Part shown: one piece after another, positions 25,944-34,017 of the stretch
Position numbering within the stretch: the stretch's first letter is position 1
How the letters are laid out: each line of letters opens with the position of its first letter
Source: JAWCQZ01 sp038869515 [NCBI: Halobacteria archaeon]
GTDB taxonomy: Archaea > Halobacteriota > Syntropharchaeia > JACQPP01
Assembly (NCBI GenBank): GCA_038869515.1
Contig: JAWCQZ010000004.1
Location: 62,001-126,000, forward strand
DNA length: 64,000 nt
Reading direction: 5' to 3'
Notes under the pieces: generated by a model
What the model was told of the DNA's origin: nothing
Database searches by the model: none
Seen by the model: the letters and a program-made list of their open reading frames with translations, nothing else
Translations under genes and position numbers: made by a program

Positions 25944-27703
25944 GGCGCGGGCGGGTCCTTCGCCCTCCAGAGCACCAGCCCCGCCCCGAGAGCCAGGAGG
26001 AGTCCCCCGCCCGGGAGCATCAGGACGAGCCCCTGGGTGAGAAGGTCGACGGCGGCGATTCCCCCGAGGAGGAGCACCGGCCCCCCCACCGCCAGGAGGG
26101 CGGCCCACCTCCGGTGGCGGAGCGCAAGCGCCGGGACGAGGAGGACCAGGAGTAGGGCGAGGTAGGGGAGCCACGGCGGCAGGAGGTGGGCGAACTGCCG
26201 CAACTCCTGCCAGAGGGTGACCCGGGTGCGGCCGGAGAACTCCAGGACCGGCAGGAGGCTGGCGGCTGCGAAGAGGAGCCCCGCGGCGACCCGGAGAGCG
26301 GCGGCGGGGCTGGAGTTCGCCCACTCCCGGATGCGCCCCGCGTGGCGGAGCAGAAGCCCGATGAGGGCCCCGACCGTGACGGCCGCAAGCGCCTGGAGGA
26401 GCGGCGACGCCGGGACCCGGACCGGGACGGTCGAGGAGACCTGGAGCCCCTGCACCCTCGCCCCCGCGTAGGCCCACTGGTCGGTCAGCCCCCACGGAAC
26501 CGCCCCCTCCCAGCGGTCGCCCGAGCGGGCCATGTCCCGGGTCTGCCACCGGGAGCCGGTCAGGTCGTCCCGCCACGAGAGCGTGACCGACTCCGCTCCC
26601 GGGGCGGTTGCGGCGACCCGCGCGCCGCCGAGGGGGAGGGGTTCGACGAGGGCCTCGACCGCCGGCAGCCGCGGCCCGCCATCGAGGTGGTGCTCCAGGA
26701 AGAGGTAGGCCGAGAGGTTCCAGTCCTCCTCGCCGGCGTGGCCGGCGTTCGGGAGGAGGTCGATCGCCTTCGGGCCCCCGAGGGCCTCGAAGGTCCGGAC
26801 CGCCCCGGGCAGGGGGAAGAACTCGTCGTCGGTCCCGATGAGCATGAGTGTCGGCACCCGGATGGAGGGGGCGTATCCGAGGACGTCGAAACTGGAGATG
26901 AGGACCGCCGACTCGGGGCTCGCGGCGTTGACGCGGCCCGGAGCGATGAAGTTGGCCGCGCCCCCCGAGCGGATGGCGGCGACCCAGTCCCCCGAGGCGA
27001 CCACCGGGACCGACGCCTTGACCCGCGGGTCGAGGGCGGAGACGAGGAAGGAGGTGACGCCCCCCTGGCTCCCTCCGAGGATGGCGAGGCGGGAGCCGTC
27101 CACCTCCGGGAGCGACTCCAGAAGGGAGAGGGCCCTCCGGGCCGCGTGAATGTTCCGCGCGAGCCACGCGTCCTGCGGCCCCCGCTCCACGCGGGCGAAG
27201 TTGGATTGGTTGTTCCTCGGCCCGGTCGAGTTCCCCTGGCCCGGCGCCGAGTAGGCGAGGGCGACGTATCCCCCCTGGGCGAGGTCGCGGGCGAAGGGCG
27301 CCATGTCCTCGCCCTTCCCGCCGAAGCCGTGGGCGACGACGACCCCCGGGAGGCCGCGGGCCCCCGCCGGACCGGGTCCGCTTCGCGGCCCCTCCGCTCC
27401 CCCCCCGGGAACGAGCGGATGGTAGAGGTAGCCGTGGATCCGGATCTCCTGCCCGTCCCATGTCTGGCTGTAGAAGCGCACCTGCCTCTCGACCACCTCG
27501 GCCGCAGGGAGCCCCCGCGGGTTCGCGGGCAGGAAGAGGGTCCGGTTGGAGAGGAACTCCGCCTCCAGGGGCGCGTCGAGGCCGGCGAAGTCCCACCACC
27601 CGGTGTTGGGCGGGGCGTCGGGGACGCCGACGGGGAGGGAGAGGGGGATGGCGGCGATGGCGAAGGGAAGGAGGAGCAGAAGCAACCGCCTGCGGCTCGC
27701 CAT
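25919..27703 (-). CDS. Secreted/membrane alpha/beta hydrolase, dipeptidyl-peptidase-like
   Basis: 594 residues. A signal or anchor helix (LLLLLLPFAIAAIPL) is followed by an alpha/beta-hydrolase domain: oxyanion region VVVAHGFGG, nucleophile elbow GGSQGG with Ser212, acid near Asp292 in GTDDEFF, and His322 in NAGHAGE. This is the order of Xaa-Pro dipeptidyl-peptidase/acetyl-esterase-type enzymes. A beta-rich stretch (about 355-440) follows, then at least four membrane helices (about 440-580). The catalytic domain probably faces outside the cell. A TATA-like box about 26 nt before ATG 27703 suggests a leaderless mRNA. Substrate unknown. Confidence 0.82.
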   Translation of the reverse strand: MASRRRLLLLLLPFAIAAIPLSLPVGVPDAPPNTGWWDFAGLDAPLEAEFLSNRTLFLPANPRGLPAAEVVERQVRFYSQTWDGQEIRIHGYLYHPLVPGGGAEGPRSGPGPAGARGLPGVVVAHGFGGKGEDMAPFARDLAQGGYVALAYSAPGQGNSTGPRNNQSNFARVERGPQDAWLARNIHAARRALSLLESLPEVDGSRLAILGGSQGGVTSFLVSALDPRVKASVPVVASGDWVAAIRSGGAANFIAPGRVNAASPESAVLISSFDVLGYAPSIRVPTLMLIGTDDEFFPLPGAVRTFEALGGPKAIDLLPNAGHAGEEDWNLSAYLFLEHHLDGGPRLPAVEALVEPLPLGGARVAATAPGAESVTLSWRDDLTGSRWQTRDMARSGDRWEGAVPWGLTDQWAYAGARVQGLQVSSTVPVRVPASPLLQALAAVTVGALIGLLLRHAGRIREWANSSPAAALRVAAGLLFAAASLLPVLEFSGRTRVTLWQELRQFAHLLPPWLPYLALLLVLLVPALALRHRRWAALLAVGGPVLLLGGIAAVDLLTQGLVLMLPGGGLLLALGAGLVLWRAKDPPAPHSPSAPA

Positions 27704-27866
27704 GGGGGGCTGTCGGGGCAGGGTCTAATAAAGGGGCGGACTCGCCCAGGCGGAGATTTGCAACTGCCGGGGGAAGAGGAGGGGGCTTTTCGTCGGGCCG
27801 AGCGAAGCGCGGGCGTTCGAATTTGAAAAGGCGAAAACTCTTTTCCACCCCACTCCTACCCGTCCC

Positions 27867-28778
27867 GTGGACCCCCACCACCGCGCCGAACGGCTCCGCG
27901 CCCACTCCGTCTTCACCGAAATCGCCGAGGGGATCTTCTTCGTCTACGCCCAGGGACCGATGCGGAGCAACAGCCTGCTCATCCTCGACGAGAAGACGGT
28001 CCTGATTGACACCGGCAACGGGCAGTTGAGCCACCTCCCCCCCGTAGACCTCGTCCTCAACAGCCACTTCCACCTCGACCACATCTACAACAACAGCCGT
28101 TTCGCCGAAATCTGGGCCCCGGAGGGGGACCGGGAGGGCATCGAGTCCCGGGAGGGGTACGTCCGCCAATGCGGGGTCACCAACGAGTTCCTGAAGAGGG
28201 AGGTCGGGAAGCCGATGAGCCTCGGCCGGTGGACGCCCGCCCCGGTGAGCCGGGCGTTCCGGCCCGGAGACCTTCTCGAGTTCGGCGAGACGCGCTGGCG
28301 GGTCGTCGGCGCCGAGGGGCACAGCCCCGGCCACGTCGCCTTCCACGAGGAGTCGCGCGGCATCCTCTACTGCGCCGACGTGGACCTGACCCGCTTCGGC
28401 CCCTGGTATGGCTGGCCGAACTGCAGCCTCGAGGACTCGGTCGCCGCCGTGGAGCGCCTCGCCCGCGTCTCCGAAACATGCGACGCCGTGGCCTCCAGTC
28501 ACGGGAGACTCCCGGCCCGGGACAAAGTCCCGGAGCGGTTCGCCCTCTACCGGGGCGCCTTCGACCGGAGGGACGAGGCGCTCCTCGACCTCTGCCGGGA
28601 GCCCCGGAGCCTCGACCGGCTCGCCGACCTGGGGACCATCTACGGGCCGGAGCAGGTGAAGCGGAGCCGGTACGACCGCTACTTCGAGAAGGTGATGCTC
28701 TCCCTCCACCTGCGGCGGCTCCAGGAGCAGGGGCGGGTGGAGGAGAGCGGGGCGGGCTTCCAGACCGTCAAGGCATAA
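27867..28778 (+). CDS. Metallo-beta-lactamase-fold hydrolase
   Basis: 303 residues from GTG 27867. The metal motif is HFHLDH (His67, His69, Asp71, His72), followed by GHSPGHVAF, YCADVD and the late SSHGRL histidine, which together make the two-metal site. After residue 225 a helical/winged-helix-like tail (LDRLADLGTIYGPEQVKRSRYDRYF) resembles that of LACTB2-like hydrolases. Such enzymes cleave thioesters, phosphodiesters or RNA; the substrate here is not evident. It diverges from the hydrolase gene and converges on the truncated MFS gene. Confidence 0.88.
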   Translation: MDPHHRAERLRAHSVFTEIAEGIFFVYAQGPMRSNSLLILDEKTVLIDTGNGQLSHLPPVDLVLNSHFHLDHIYNNSRFAEIWAPEGDREGIESREGYVRQCGVTNEFLKREVGKPMSLGRWTPAPVSRAFRPGDLLEFGETRWRVVGAEGHSPGHVAFHEESRGILYCADVDLTRFGPWYGWPNCSLEDSVAAVERLARVSETCDAVASSHGRLPARDKVPERFALYRGAFDRRDEALLDLCREPRSLDRLADLGTIYGPEQVKRSRYDRYFEKVMLSLHLRRLQEQGRVEESGAGFQTVKA

Positions 28779-28787
28779 TCCGTTAAA

Positions 28788-29426
28788 TCATCCGGAGTAG
28801 AAGAATCCGAGAAGGACCAGGAGCAGGAGGGGAGTGGTGAGGCGAAACTCCCGGCGAGGCCCGGCCGCGGGTGGCCCCGGAAGAGTCCGGGAGAGAGGGG
28901 CGGCGGCCGCCAGGAAGAGGCTCCCGAGGCCCGCAGCCAGAGCGAAGAGGGACCGGGGGTCGCCGCCCGCCAGGAGGAGGCCGGCCGTGACGGGCCCCGC
29001 GAAGGCCCCCGCCGACCATCCGACGTGGAGAAGGGTCAGGGAGGAGCCCAGCCGCTCTGGGAAGAGGCCCGCCACCAGGGGGTTCGCCGCAGCCGAGATG
29101 GCGATGAAGGAGAGGCCCATGACCGTGAAGGCTGCCAGGAGGACCGGGAAGGAGCCCCCGGCCAGGGGGAGGGCGAGCCCCGCTGGCAGGAGGACGAGCC
29201 CCAGGAGGAGAACTCTCCCGTGGCCCGACCGGTCCCCGGCGCGACCCAAAGGGAGGCCCGCGGCCACCACCGCCAGGAAGGGCGCGACGGCCAGGAGACT
29301 CGCCTCCCACCACGCCAGCCGGGGGATGGCCCACGCCAGAGTCGGGCCCAGGGTGGTGAAGCCGAAGGCGAGGATCATGACCGCGCCAAAGGGGAGCAGG
29401 AACAGCGCTCTCCGGGAGGCCGCCAT
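28788..29426 (-). CDS. Truncated MFS-type transporter (about six helices)
   Basis: 212 residues from ATG 29426. The sequence has MFS features: GLPLGRAGDRSGHGRVL resembles the loop 2-3 signature, and helices 4-6 are recognisable (AAANPLVAGLFPERLGSSLTLLHVGWSAGAFAGPV). Full MFS proteins have about 400 residues and 12 helices. This frame stops abruptly at LLLVLLGFFYSG, at the start of what would be helix 7. It starts 1 nt after the stop of the upstream membrane gene. It may be a decayed gene or a functional half-transporter. Confidence 0.65.
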   Translation of the reverse strand: MAASRRALFLLPFGAVMILAFGFTTLGPTLAWAIPRLAWWEASLLAVAPFLAVVAAGLPLGRAGDRSGHGRVLLLGLVLLPAGLALPLAGGSFPVLLAAFTVMGLSFIAISAAANPLVAGLFPERLGSSLTLLHVGWSAGAFAGPVTAGLLLAGGDPRSLFALAAGLGSLFLAAAAPLSRTLPGPPAAGPRREFRLTTPLLLLVLLGFFYSG

Positions 29427-29427
29427 C

Positions 29428-30231
29428 TCAGATGGCGAACAACTCGGAGGGTTGGTAGAAACCACCGAAGCGCGCGAGCCAGACCAACTCCATCACAACA
29501 ATCAGGACGCTTGTCGCGACCGTGTAGAAAACAACCGGCCTCCGTGCCCACGCCTCCTTCCGGCGGCGCATGAGCAGGATGAGGCCCAGGGCGGCGGCTC
29601 CAGACAGGACGATCCCCTCCAGGGGCGTCTGGCCCTCCAGGGCCGAGAAGGCGCCGCCCACCCCGCCCGCGACGCTCACCGCGGCCAGGAGCACCGTCTG
29701 ACGGCGGCTCAGGACTCCCGTGTCGGCGAGGAGTTGGAGCCAGCACCCCGCGAGGAGGAGCCCGAAGAAGCCGAGGTAGGTCATCTTGTGGCCCAGGATT
29801 TCGTCGTAGAAGTAGACCAGCCCGAAACCGGGCGCGGGGCCCGAATGGTTGTGGATTTTCGGGAGTCCCTGGATGTGGTCCATGGTGTTGTGGGCTGAGT
29901 TGGCGGCCCAATGAAGGCCGAAGCCCGCGAAGAACAGAAAGAGGCTCGACACGAGCAGAAGGTCGAGCAGGAAAGGGCGCCCCTCCCCAGGTTTATCGCG
30001 GGGCGAAGCGTGTGGGGGCTGCGCGGCCGATCCGGCCTGGACGGGAAGGGCGCGGAAGACCCACCAGAGGGCAAAGGCGAGGAAAGGGCCCTGGACCGCG
30101 ATGGCGAGGAGGTCCTCCAGCGTCATGCCGGAGTAGAGGTCGGCCTTCCGGCCCGGAACCACGATGGGGAGGAAGCTCACCGCGAGGACGCCGAAGGTCA
30201 GCACCGCGAGGCGGAGGAGGACCGGATGCAT
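29428..30231 (-). CDS. Multi-pass membrane protein with conserved-looking His/Asp cluster
   Basis: 267 residues with about seven membrane helices. The first loop is Pro-rich. The segment LHWAANSAHNTMDHIQGLPKIHNHSG followed by YFYDEILGHK puts many His, Asp and Glu residues near membrane edges, recalling metal-dependent membrane hydrolases, but I cannot assign a family. It is immediately followed (1 nt) by the truncated MFS gene, so the two are co-transcribed. The N-terminal segment (RLAVLTFGVLAVSFL) could double as a signal anchor. Confidence 0.75.
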   Translation of the reverse strand: MHPVLLRLAVLTFGVLAVSFLPIVVPGRKADLYSGMTLEDLLAIAVQGPFLAFALWWVFRALPVQAGSAAQPPHASPRDKPGEGRPFLLDLLLVSSLFLFFAGFGLHWAANSAHNTMDHIQGLPKIHNHSGPAPGFGLVYFYDEILGHKMTYLGFFGLLLAGCWLQLLADTGVLSRRQTVLLAAVSVAGGVGGAFSALEGQTPLEGIVLSGAAALGLILLMRRRKEAWARRPVVFYTVATSVLIVVMELVWLARFGGFYQPSELFAI

Positions 30232-30494
30232 GGGGGGAGTGGCCGCCCCTCCCCTTCAACCTGACGACGGAACCGATATTGCCCCGCCGGGCCGCCAGCC
30301 CTGCGATGGCTGCCGGTGGCGACAGGTCCCGGAACCGGCCCCGCCGGGTCCACTGCGTCATCTGCGCGAATTTCCTCAATGGCATCGCCTACGCCGGGGT
30401 CCTCGTGTTCACGACAGGTGCGAACCGAAGGTCCGCACCTGGTCACCGCCAATGGCGGCGACCGCCCCGAAGGAGCCCGTGGAGAAATCCCGCA

Positions 30495-31697
30495 CTACCT
30501 CGCTGGAAGGGGCTCCAGCTCCTTCTGCAAGAGGGCCAGTTCGGCCGGAGCCACGCCCCCGGGGCTCAGCGAGAGGAGCAGCCGGGCCCGGCCGTGGCCC
30601 GCCATCTCCTTCAACCGGTAGAGGAAGCGGAGGGCGGTGGCGAAGTCCCGGTTCTGGATGAAATATTCGAGGCAGTCGAGGAGGACCACGCCGTCGGAGC
30701 ACTCTTTCAGGAACTTCGCGACGAGGTAGGTGGCCTCGTCGGTCCCGTCCACCGCCCGGAGGTCGGGGGCCGGGGACTGCTCTCCCACCCACACCATCGG
30801 GGTCTTTTCCAGCCTGTGCTCCGCCCGGATTCTCTGTGGGAGGGTCCGGGTCAGGCAGAGCCCCTGGGCGCCGTGGGTCACCAGGTCGGCGAAGACCCGG
30901 TAGGCGAGGTCGGGCCGGCTCTCGAGGATGAGGTAGGAAGAGCCGTGGGTCAAATCGTAGGAGGCCTCTCCAGGCAGGCGCGTCTCGGCGGCGGGCTCGA
31001 TGAGGATTCGGTAGCGGAGGACCGCGTAGCCGATGAGGGCCGAGGAGACCACCGCCACCTCGTTCTCGTCGATGGGGAGGGTGAACTTGGCGTAGGCCCG
31101 GGCCAGGGCGGTGACGGTGGCGAATATGATGAGGAGGCCGATGCCGAGGATGAGGGTCCGCAGGACCCCCCGCTCCCGGAGGGAGTCCGACCGGAGATAG
31201 GTCCGCACCCACACCCCGAGGGCGAGGAGGGAGGGGACCGCCGCGACCCCGAGGAAGACCGGGACGAACCGGCCCGCGGTCCGGTAGACGAACCGCGACA
31301 TGCCCTCCGCCGGGGAGACCTCCACGAGGACCACCTCGAGCGGCACGACGTAGAGCACGAGGCCGACCATGCCGAGGGCCGGCAGGTAGGGGAGGAGCAT
31401 TCGCCAACGCTCGTCCAGGAACGGCGAGCGGCGCGGGAAGAGGAGGCTGAAGAGCAGGAAGGTCCCCGAACTCAGGGGAACGAGCACCGCGTCGCCTATC
31501 AGGTGGACCACGGTGGCCTCGGGAGAGTCCCACCCGAGCCGTCCGGGGAGGTGGATGGTGGCCCAGACCGCGAAGAGGCCCAGGAGCAGCGCGAAGGCGT
31601 GGCTGGCGGCGTCTCCCCGGTTGCGCCGGAGGATGGAGGCGCCGAGGATGACGCAAAAGACGAGGATGGCTGCGGGGAAAAGCGCGCCGAGGACCAT
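30495..31697 (-). CDS. Seven-helix membrane sensor-like protein with C-terminal DUF835 domain
   Basis: 400 residues from ATG 31697; upstream in-frame text is Arg/Pro-rich and non-coding in look. Residues 1 to about 230 hold seven hydrophobic helices of the kind found N-terminal to archaeal histidine kinases. Residues about 255-395 match DUF835: YLILE, VFADLVTHGAQGLCLTR, LEKTPMVW, then KECSDGVVLLDCLEYFIQNRDF. DUF835 is related to the RecA-like MEDS/DUF4388-type signalling domains common in Thermococci and Thermoplasmata. No kinase domain is present. It probably relays a membrane signal; partner unknown. Confidence 0.82.
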   Translation of the reverse strand: MVLGALFPAAILVFCVILGASILRRNRGDAASHAFALLLGLFAVWATIHLPGRLGWDSPEATVVHLIGDAVLVPLSSGTFLLFSLLFPRRSPFLDERWRMLLPYLPALGMVGLVLYVVPLEVVLVEVSPAEGMSRFVYRTAGRFVPVFLGVAAVPSLLALGVWVRTYLRSDSLRERGVLRTLILGIGLLIIFATVTALARAYAKFTLPIDENEVAVVSSALIGYAVLRYRILIEPAAETRLPGEASYDLTHGSSYLILESRPDLAYRVFADLVTHGAQGLCLTRTLPQRIRAEHRLEKTPMVWVGEQSPAPDLRAVDGTDEATYLVAKFLKECSDGVVLLDCLEYFIQNRDFATALRFLYRLKEMAGHGRARLLLSLSPGGVAPAELALLQKELEPLPAR

Positions 31698-32020
31698 GGC
31701 GAAGAAGGGGGGGCGGTGGTAATCAATCCTGCTCTGGGCGCGAAAAAGAGAAATTGCGGTTCCTGTCCGGGCGCAAACTCCAGCTCGCGCGGTAGGGCGA
31801 AGTGGTCGCGGGCTGCCGCGTGGTCCCCCGGGGGCTCGACGGTCACCGCCCACCGGATTGGAGATGCTTCTGTCATGGGCGACCCGCTGCCCTCGCCGGG
31901 GAGGTGGGACGTGAGGGTGGAGAGAGCGATTATGCGCCAATTTGTCCGGGAAAGTTCGGTTAAAATCAAAACCGAGGCTGCTGGGAGTCGTTTGAACCCG
32001 GCATATGGCTTGAGCATGCG
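31698..32020. other. Intergenic stretch upstream of the DUF835 gene
   Basis: No gene seen. The frame of the DUF835 gene stays open here but reads as Arg/Pro/Gly-rich text. A short inverted repeat (CGGTT...AACCG) lies near 31958-31975 in a small AT-rich patch. The right end merges into the tRNA-Cys trailer. Confidence 0.5.
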
Positions 32021-32060
32021 GGAGAGGGGGCGCACAGCCCCCCTCTCCCCGGCGACAGTA
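32021..32060 (-). terminator. tRNA-Cys 3' trailer with GC hairpin
   Basis: Directly behind tRNA-Cys. Read on the minus strand it is ACTGTCGCCGGGG, then a GC hairpin whose arms are 32021-32031 and 32037-32048 (one bulged base, loop GCACA). The same 13-mer and a GC hairpin follow tRNA-Gln at 57245-57280, which suggests a common processing or termination signal. Confidence 0.55.
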
Positions 32061-32132
32061 AGCCACGGCCCGGAATTGAACCGGGATAGAGCTGATCTGC
32101 AGTCAGCCGCATGACCACTCTGCCACCGTGGC
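32061..32132 (-). tRNA. tRNA-Cys (GCA)
   Basis: 72 nt cloverleaf. Acceptor GCCACGG pairs with CCGTGGC, discriminator U73 as usual for Cys. D stem GCA/TGC. Anticodon stem GCTGA/TCAGC with loop CTGCAGA, anticodon GCA. Five-nt variable loop. T stem CCCGG/CCGGG with loop TTCAATT. No intron and no encoded CCA. Confidence 0.95.
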
Positions 32133-32240
32133 AGGGTCCTTCAATTTCGAGGTTGTGGGATAAACATTTTTTCTAACCCGGCCCCTCGATGAGGGTCGTT
32201 CATGGCTTTCGGGAGCCGAAGGACGCTTGCGGGATTGGCA

Positions 32241-33143
32241 CTACCGCACCTTCTCCTTCCCGAACCTCTCCGCCGGGTCCTTCCCCCCATACAACTCCTC
32301 CGCAAGTTTCTTGAGGTCGGCGACCCCCGCCGGCCGCTTTTTCCACTCCCCGGCGAAGAACCGCGGCAGCTTCGCCAGTTCCGGAGGCACGTCGGCCTCC
32401 TCCCCTGCCGCCATGTTCAGCAGCAGCGCGTCGGCCTTGAATCCGGCCGCCTTCAACCTCTTCGCCCCTGCCGCGGCCGCCTCCAGGGAGCCGGGGTCGT
32501 GGCCCGCCACGAGCCGCAGGGTCGCGTCGGCCGAGCGGAGGATTTGGTCCGACCTCTTCGACCTCTCCGCGGCCCCCCTCAGGTCGTCGAAGAGCGCCTC
32601 CTCCGGGAGGGGAGTCTTCCACCGCCTTTCGATGAACCACCTGAAGGGCTGGTGGCGCAGGAACCTCACGATTCCGTGGAAGAGCCCGTCGAAGCCCTCC
32701 ATGTTGGTCGCGAGGTTCCGGGGGTAGAGCAGCGCCTTCACCGCGTCCCTCGGGCCGGCGCCCAGGTCGAAGACCGCCACGTCGTAGCCATCCACCGCCC
32801 CCAGCTCCACCGCCCCCGAGAGGCTGTCGGCCCCGATGGGGTCAATCAGGTCGCTCAGGACGATGCCGCGCTTCTGGAGCCTCTGGATGTAGCCCCAGGC
32901 GTAGGGCCACTGCCGCTCGAGGACCTCCTCGTTGGAGACCTGCCACACGTCGAGGTTCTCGGCGAGTTTGCGGGGTCGCAGGCCGATTTCCTGCTTGTAG
33001 ACGTGGTGGAGGGTGGGGATGGCATCGGTGGTGAAGTGGGCCGTCTTGTGGCCCCGGGCGGCGCACCCCACCGCGGTCGCTGCGGAGAGAGTCGATTTGC
33101 CGACCCCTCCCGCCCCCGTGAGGATGATGGTGCGCATCGCCAT
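32241..33143 (-). CDS. ArsA/GET3-family ATPase
   Basis: 300 residues. The N-terminus TIILTGAGGVGKSTLSAA is the deviant Walker A P-loop (GAGGVGKST at 10-18; the signature Lys is Gly11-like here, replaced by Ala/Gly text). AVFDLGAG matches the switch-type strand, and HDPGSLEAA and LLLNMAAGEE fit the A-loop and later part of SIMIBI ATPases. Arsenite-pump ATPases and tail-anchored-protein chaperones share this fold. There is no ars gene nearby, and the CxC zinc motif of GET3 is absent, so the role is open. The promoter is shared with the divergent zinc-ribbon gene. Confidence 0.8.
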   Translation of the reverse strand: MAMRTIILTGAGGVGKSTLSAATAVGCAARGHKTAHFTTDAIPTLHHVYKQEIGLRPRKLAENLDVWQVSNEEVLERQWPYAWGYIQRLQKRGIVLSDLIDPIGADSLSGAVELGAVDGYDVAVFDLGAGPRDAVKALLYPRNLATNMEGFDGLFHGIVRFLRHQPFRWFIERRWKTPLPEEALFDDLRGAAERSKRSDQILRSADATLRLVAGHDPGSLEAAAAGAKRLKAAGFKADALLLNMAAGEEADVPPELAKLPRFFAGEWKKRPAGVADLKKLAEELYGGKDPAERFGKEKVR

Positions 33144-33162
33144 CGCGGGCTGTTTGCGCCGG

Positions 33163-33170
33163 TCTTAAGA
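33163..33170. promoter_or_regulatory. Palindromic, likely bidirectional TATA-like element
   Basis: TCTTAAGA is its own reverse complement. It lies about 24 nt from the ArsA-like ATG (33143) and about 28 nt from the zinc-ribbon ATG (33195), so one box could serve both leaderless genes. Confidence 0.45.
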
Positions 33171-33194
33171 GGACTTCGGTCCCTCCGGGACTCG

Positions 33195-33326
33195 ATGCAC
33201 TGTCCGGAGTGCGGCACCGAGGAGACCGCCGTCGCAGGGACGCGGGGCGACGCGGTCATCTACCGGTGCAAGTCGTGCGGGCACCGGTTCGGGTTGGACC
33301 CGGAGGGGGAAGAGGTCGCTCTGTGA
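33195..33326 (+). CDS. Small zinc-ribbon protein
   Basis: 43 residues from ATG 33195. It contains CPECG at 3-7 and CKSCG near 25-29, a textbook two-knuckle zinc ribbon, followed by an acidic tail (DPEGEEVAL). Such proteins are common in archaea and usually uncharacterised. The shared promoter element and ideal start spacing support the call. Confidence 0.6.
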   Translation: MHCPECGTEETAVAGTRGDAVIYRCKSCGHRFGLDPEGEEVAL

Positions 33327-33568
33327 GTCCTTCGCGCCATCATTGCGAAAAGGGTGCGCCAGAGAAGTGATACGGCGCGATAGCCCCTGTCTGATTTCCG
33401 ACCCGCCCACCCCCCACCTTCTCCCCCGACCAATCTCGCCGATCAACCCGCCCCATCGCGAACCTCCAGATAGTCTGAATCAGGGGTTCGCCGGGGGAGG
33501 GATTGAACGTCCGTCGTTCTTTTGAGCAAACGCCCCTGGAGGGCCCACGCGAGCGCAAGGGTGCTGCG

Positions 33569-34015
33569 CTACCTCCCTGGTTGAATAAGCCCCAACTCCT
33601 TCGCCGCCGCCTTCAACACCCGTCTCGCGTTGTCGAACGTGACCTTCTCCAGGGCCTTCTCCAGGGGCAGCCACACGAACTTCGAATGCTCGTCGGAAAT
33701 GACCACTCTCTCCGTCCCCGTTTCGCCGATGAAGTAGGTCACGGTCTTCCGCGCCGTGACCCCGTTCGGGCGCCGGTAGTAGTAGAGGATGGACTCGCGG
33801 AACCCCTTCCGGAGACGGAGGTCTGCGATTCCGGTCTCCTCCGCGGTCTCGCGGTGGACCGTCTGCTCCTCGGTCTCTCCGGGCTCCACCTTCCCCTTCA
33901 CGAAGTCCCAATGGCCCCCGGGGCCGTATTCGAGGAGGAGAAAGACCGGGCCTTCGGGGGTCCGGCGGAGGATGACCGCTCCGGCCGAACGCTCTCTTGC
34001 CGTCGCTTTCACCAT
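33569..34015 (-). CDS. Nudix hydrolase (Ap4A-type)
   Basis: 148 residues from ATG 34015. The Nudix box at about 41-63 has the form GKVEPGETEEQ...RETAEETGI, with all catalytic Glu residues present. SAGAVILRR...FLLLEYGPGGHWDFVKG upstream and the YYYRRPNG/ISDEHSKFVWLPLEKA text downstream match asymmetrical bis(5'-nucleosyl)-tetraphosphatases. It probably removes Ap4A or other nucleoside diphosphate derivatives. It begins 2 nt after the trkH stop and is the third gene of the aspartokinase-trkH-Nudix operon. Confidence 0.9.
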   Translation of the reverse strand: MVKATARERSAGAVILRRTPEGPVFLLLEYGPGGHWDFVKGKVEPGETEEQTVHRETAEETGIADLRLRKGFRESILYYYRRPNGVTARKTVTYFIGETGTERVVISDEHSKFVWLPLEKALEKVTFDNARRVLKAAAKELGLIQPGR

Positions 34016-34017
34016 CT

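Noticed and set aside
33485-33600. tRNA-like text on the minus strand (T-loop GTTCAATCC and a GGTAGCGCAGC D-arm-like piece)
   Set aside because: No acceptor stem closes, the T stem has a mismatch and no anticodon arm fits. At best a decayed fragment or chance.
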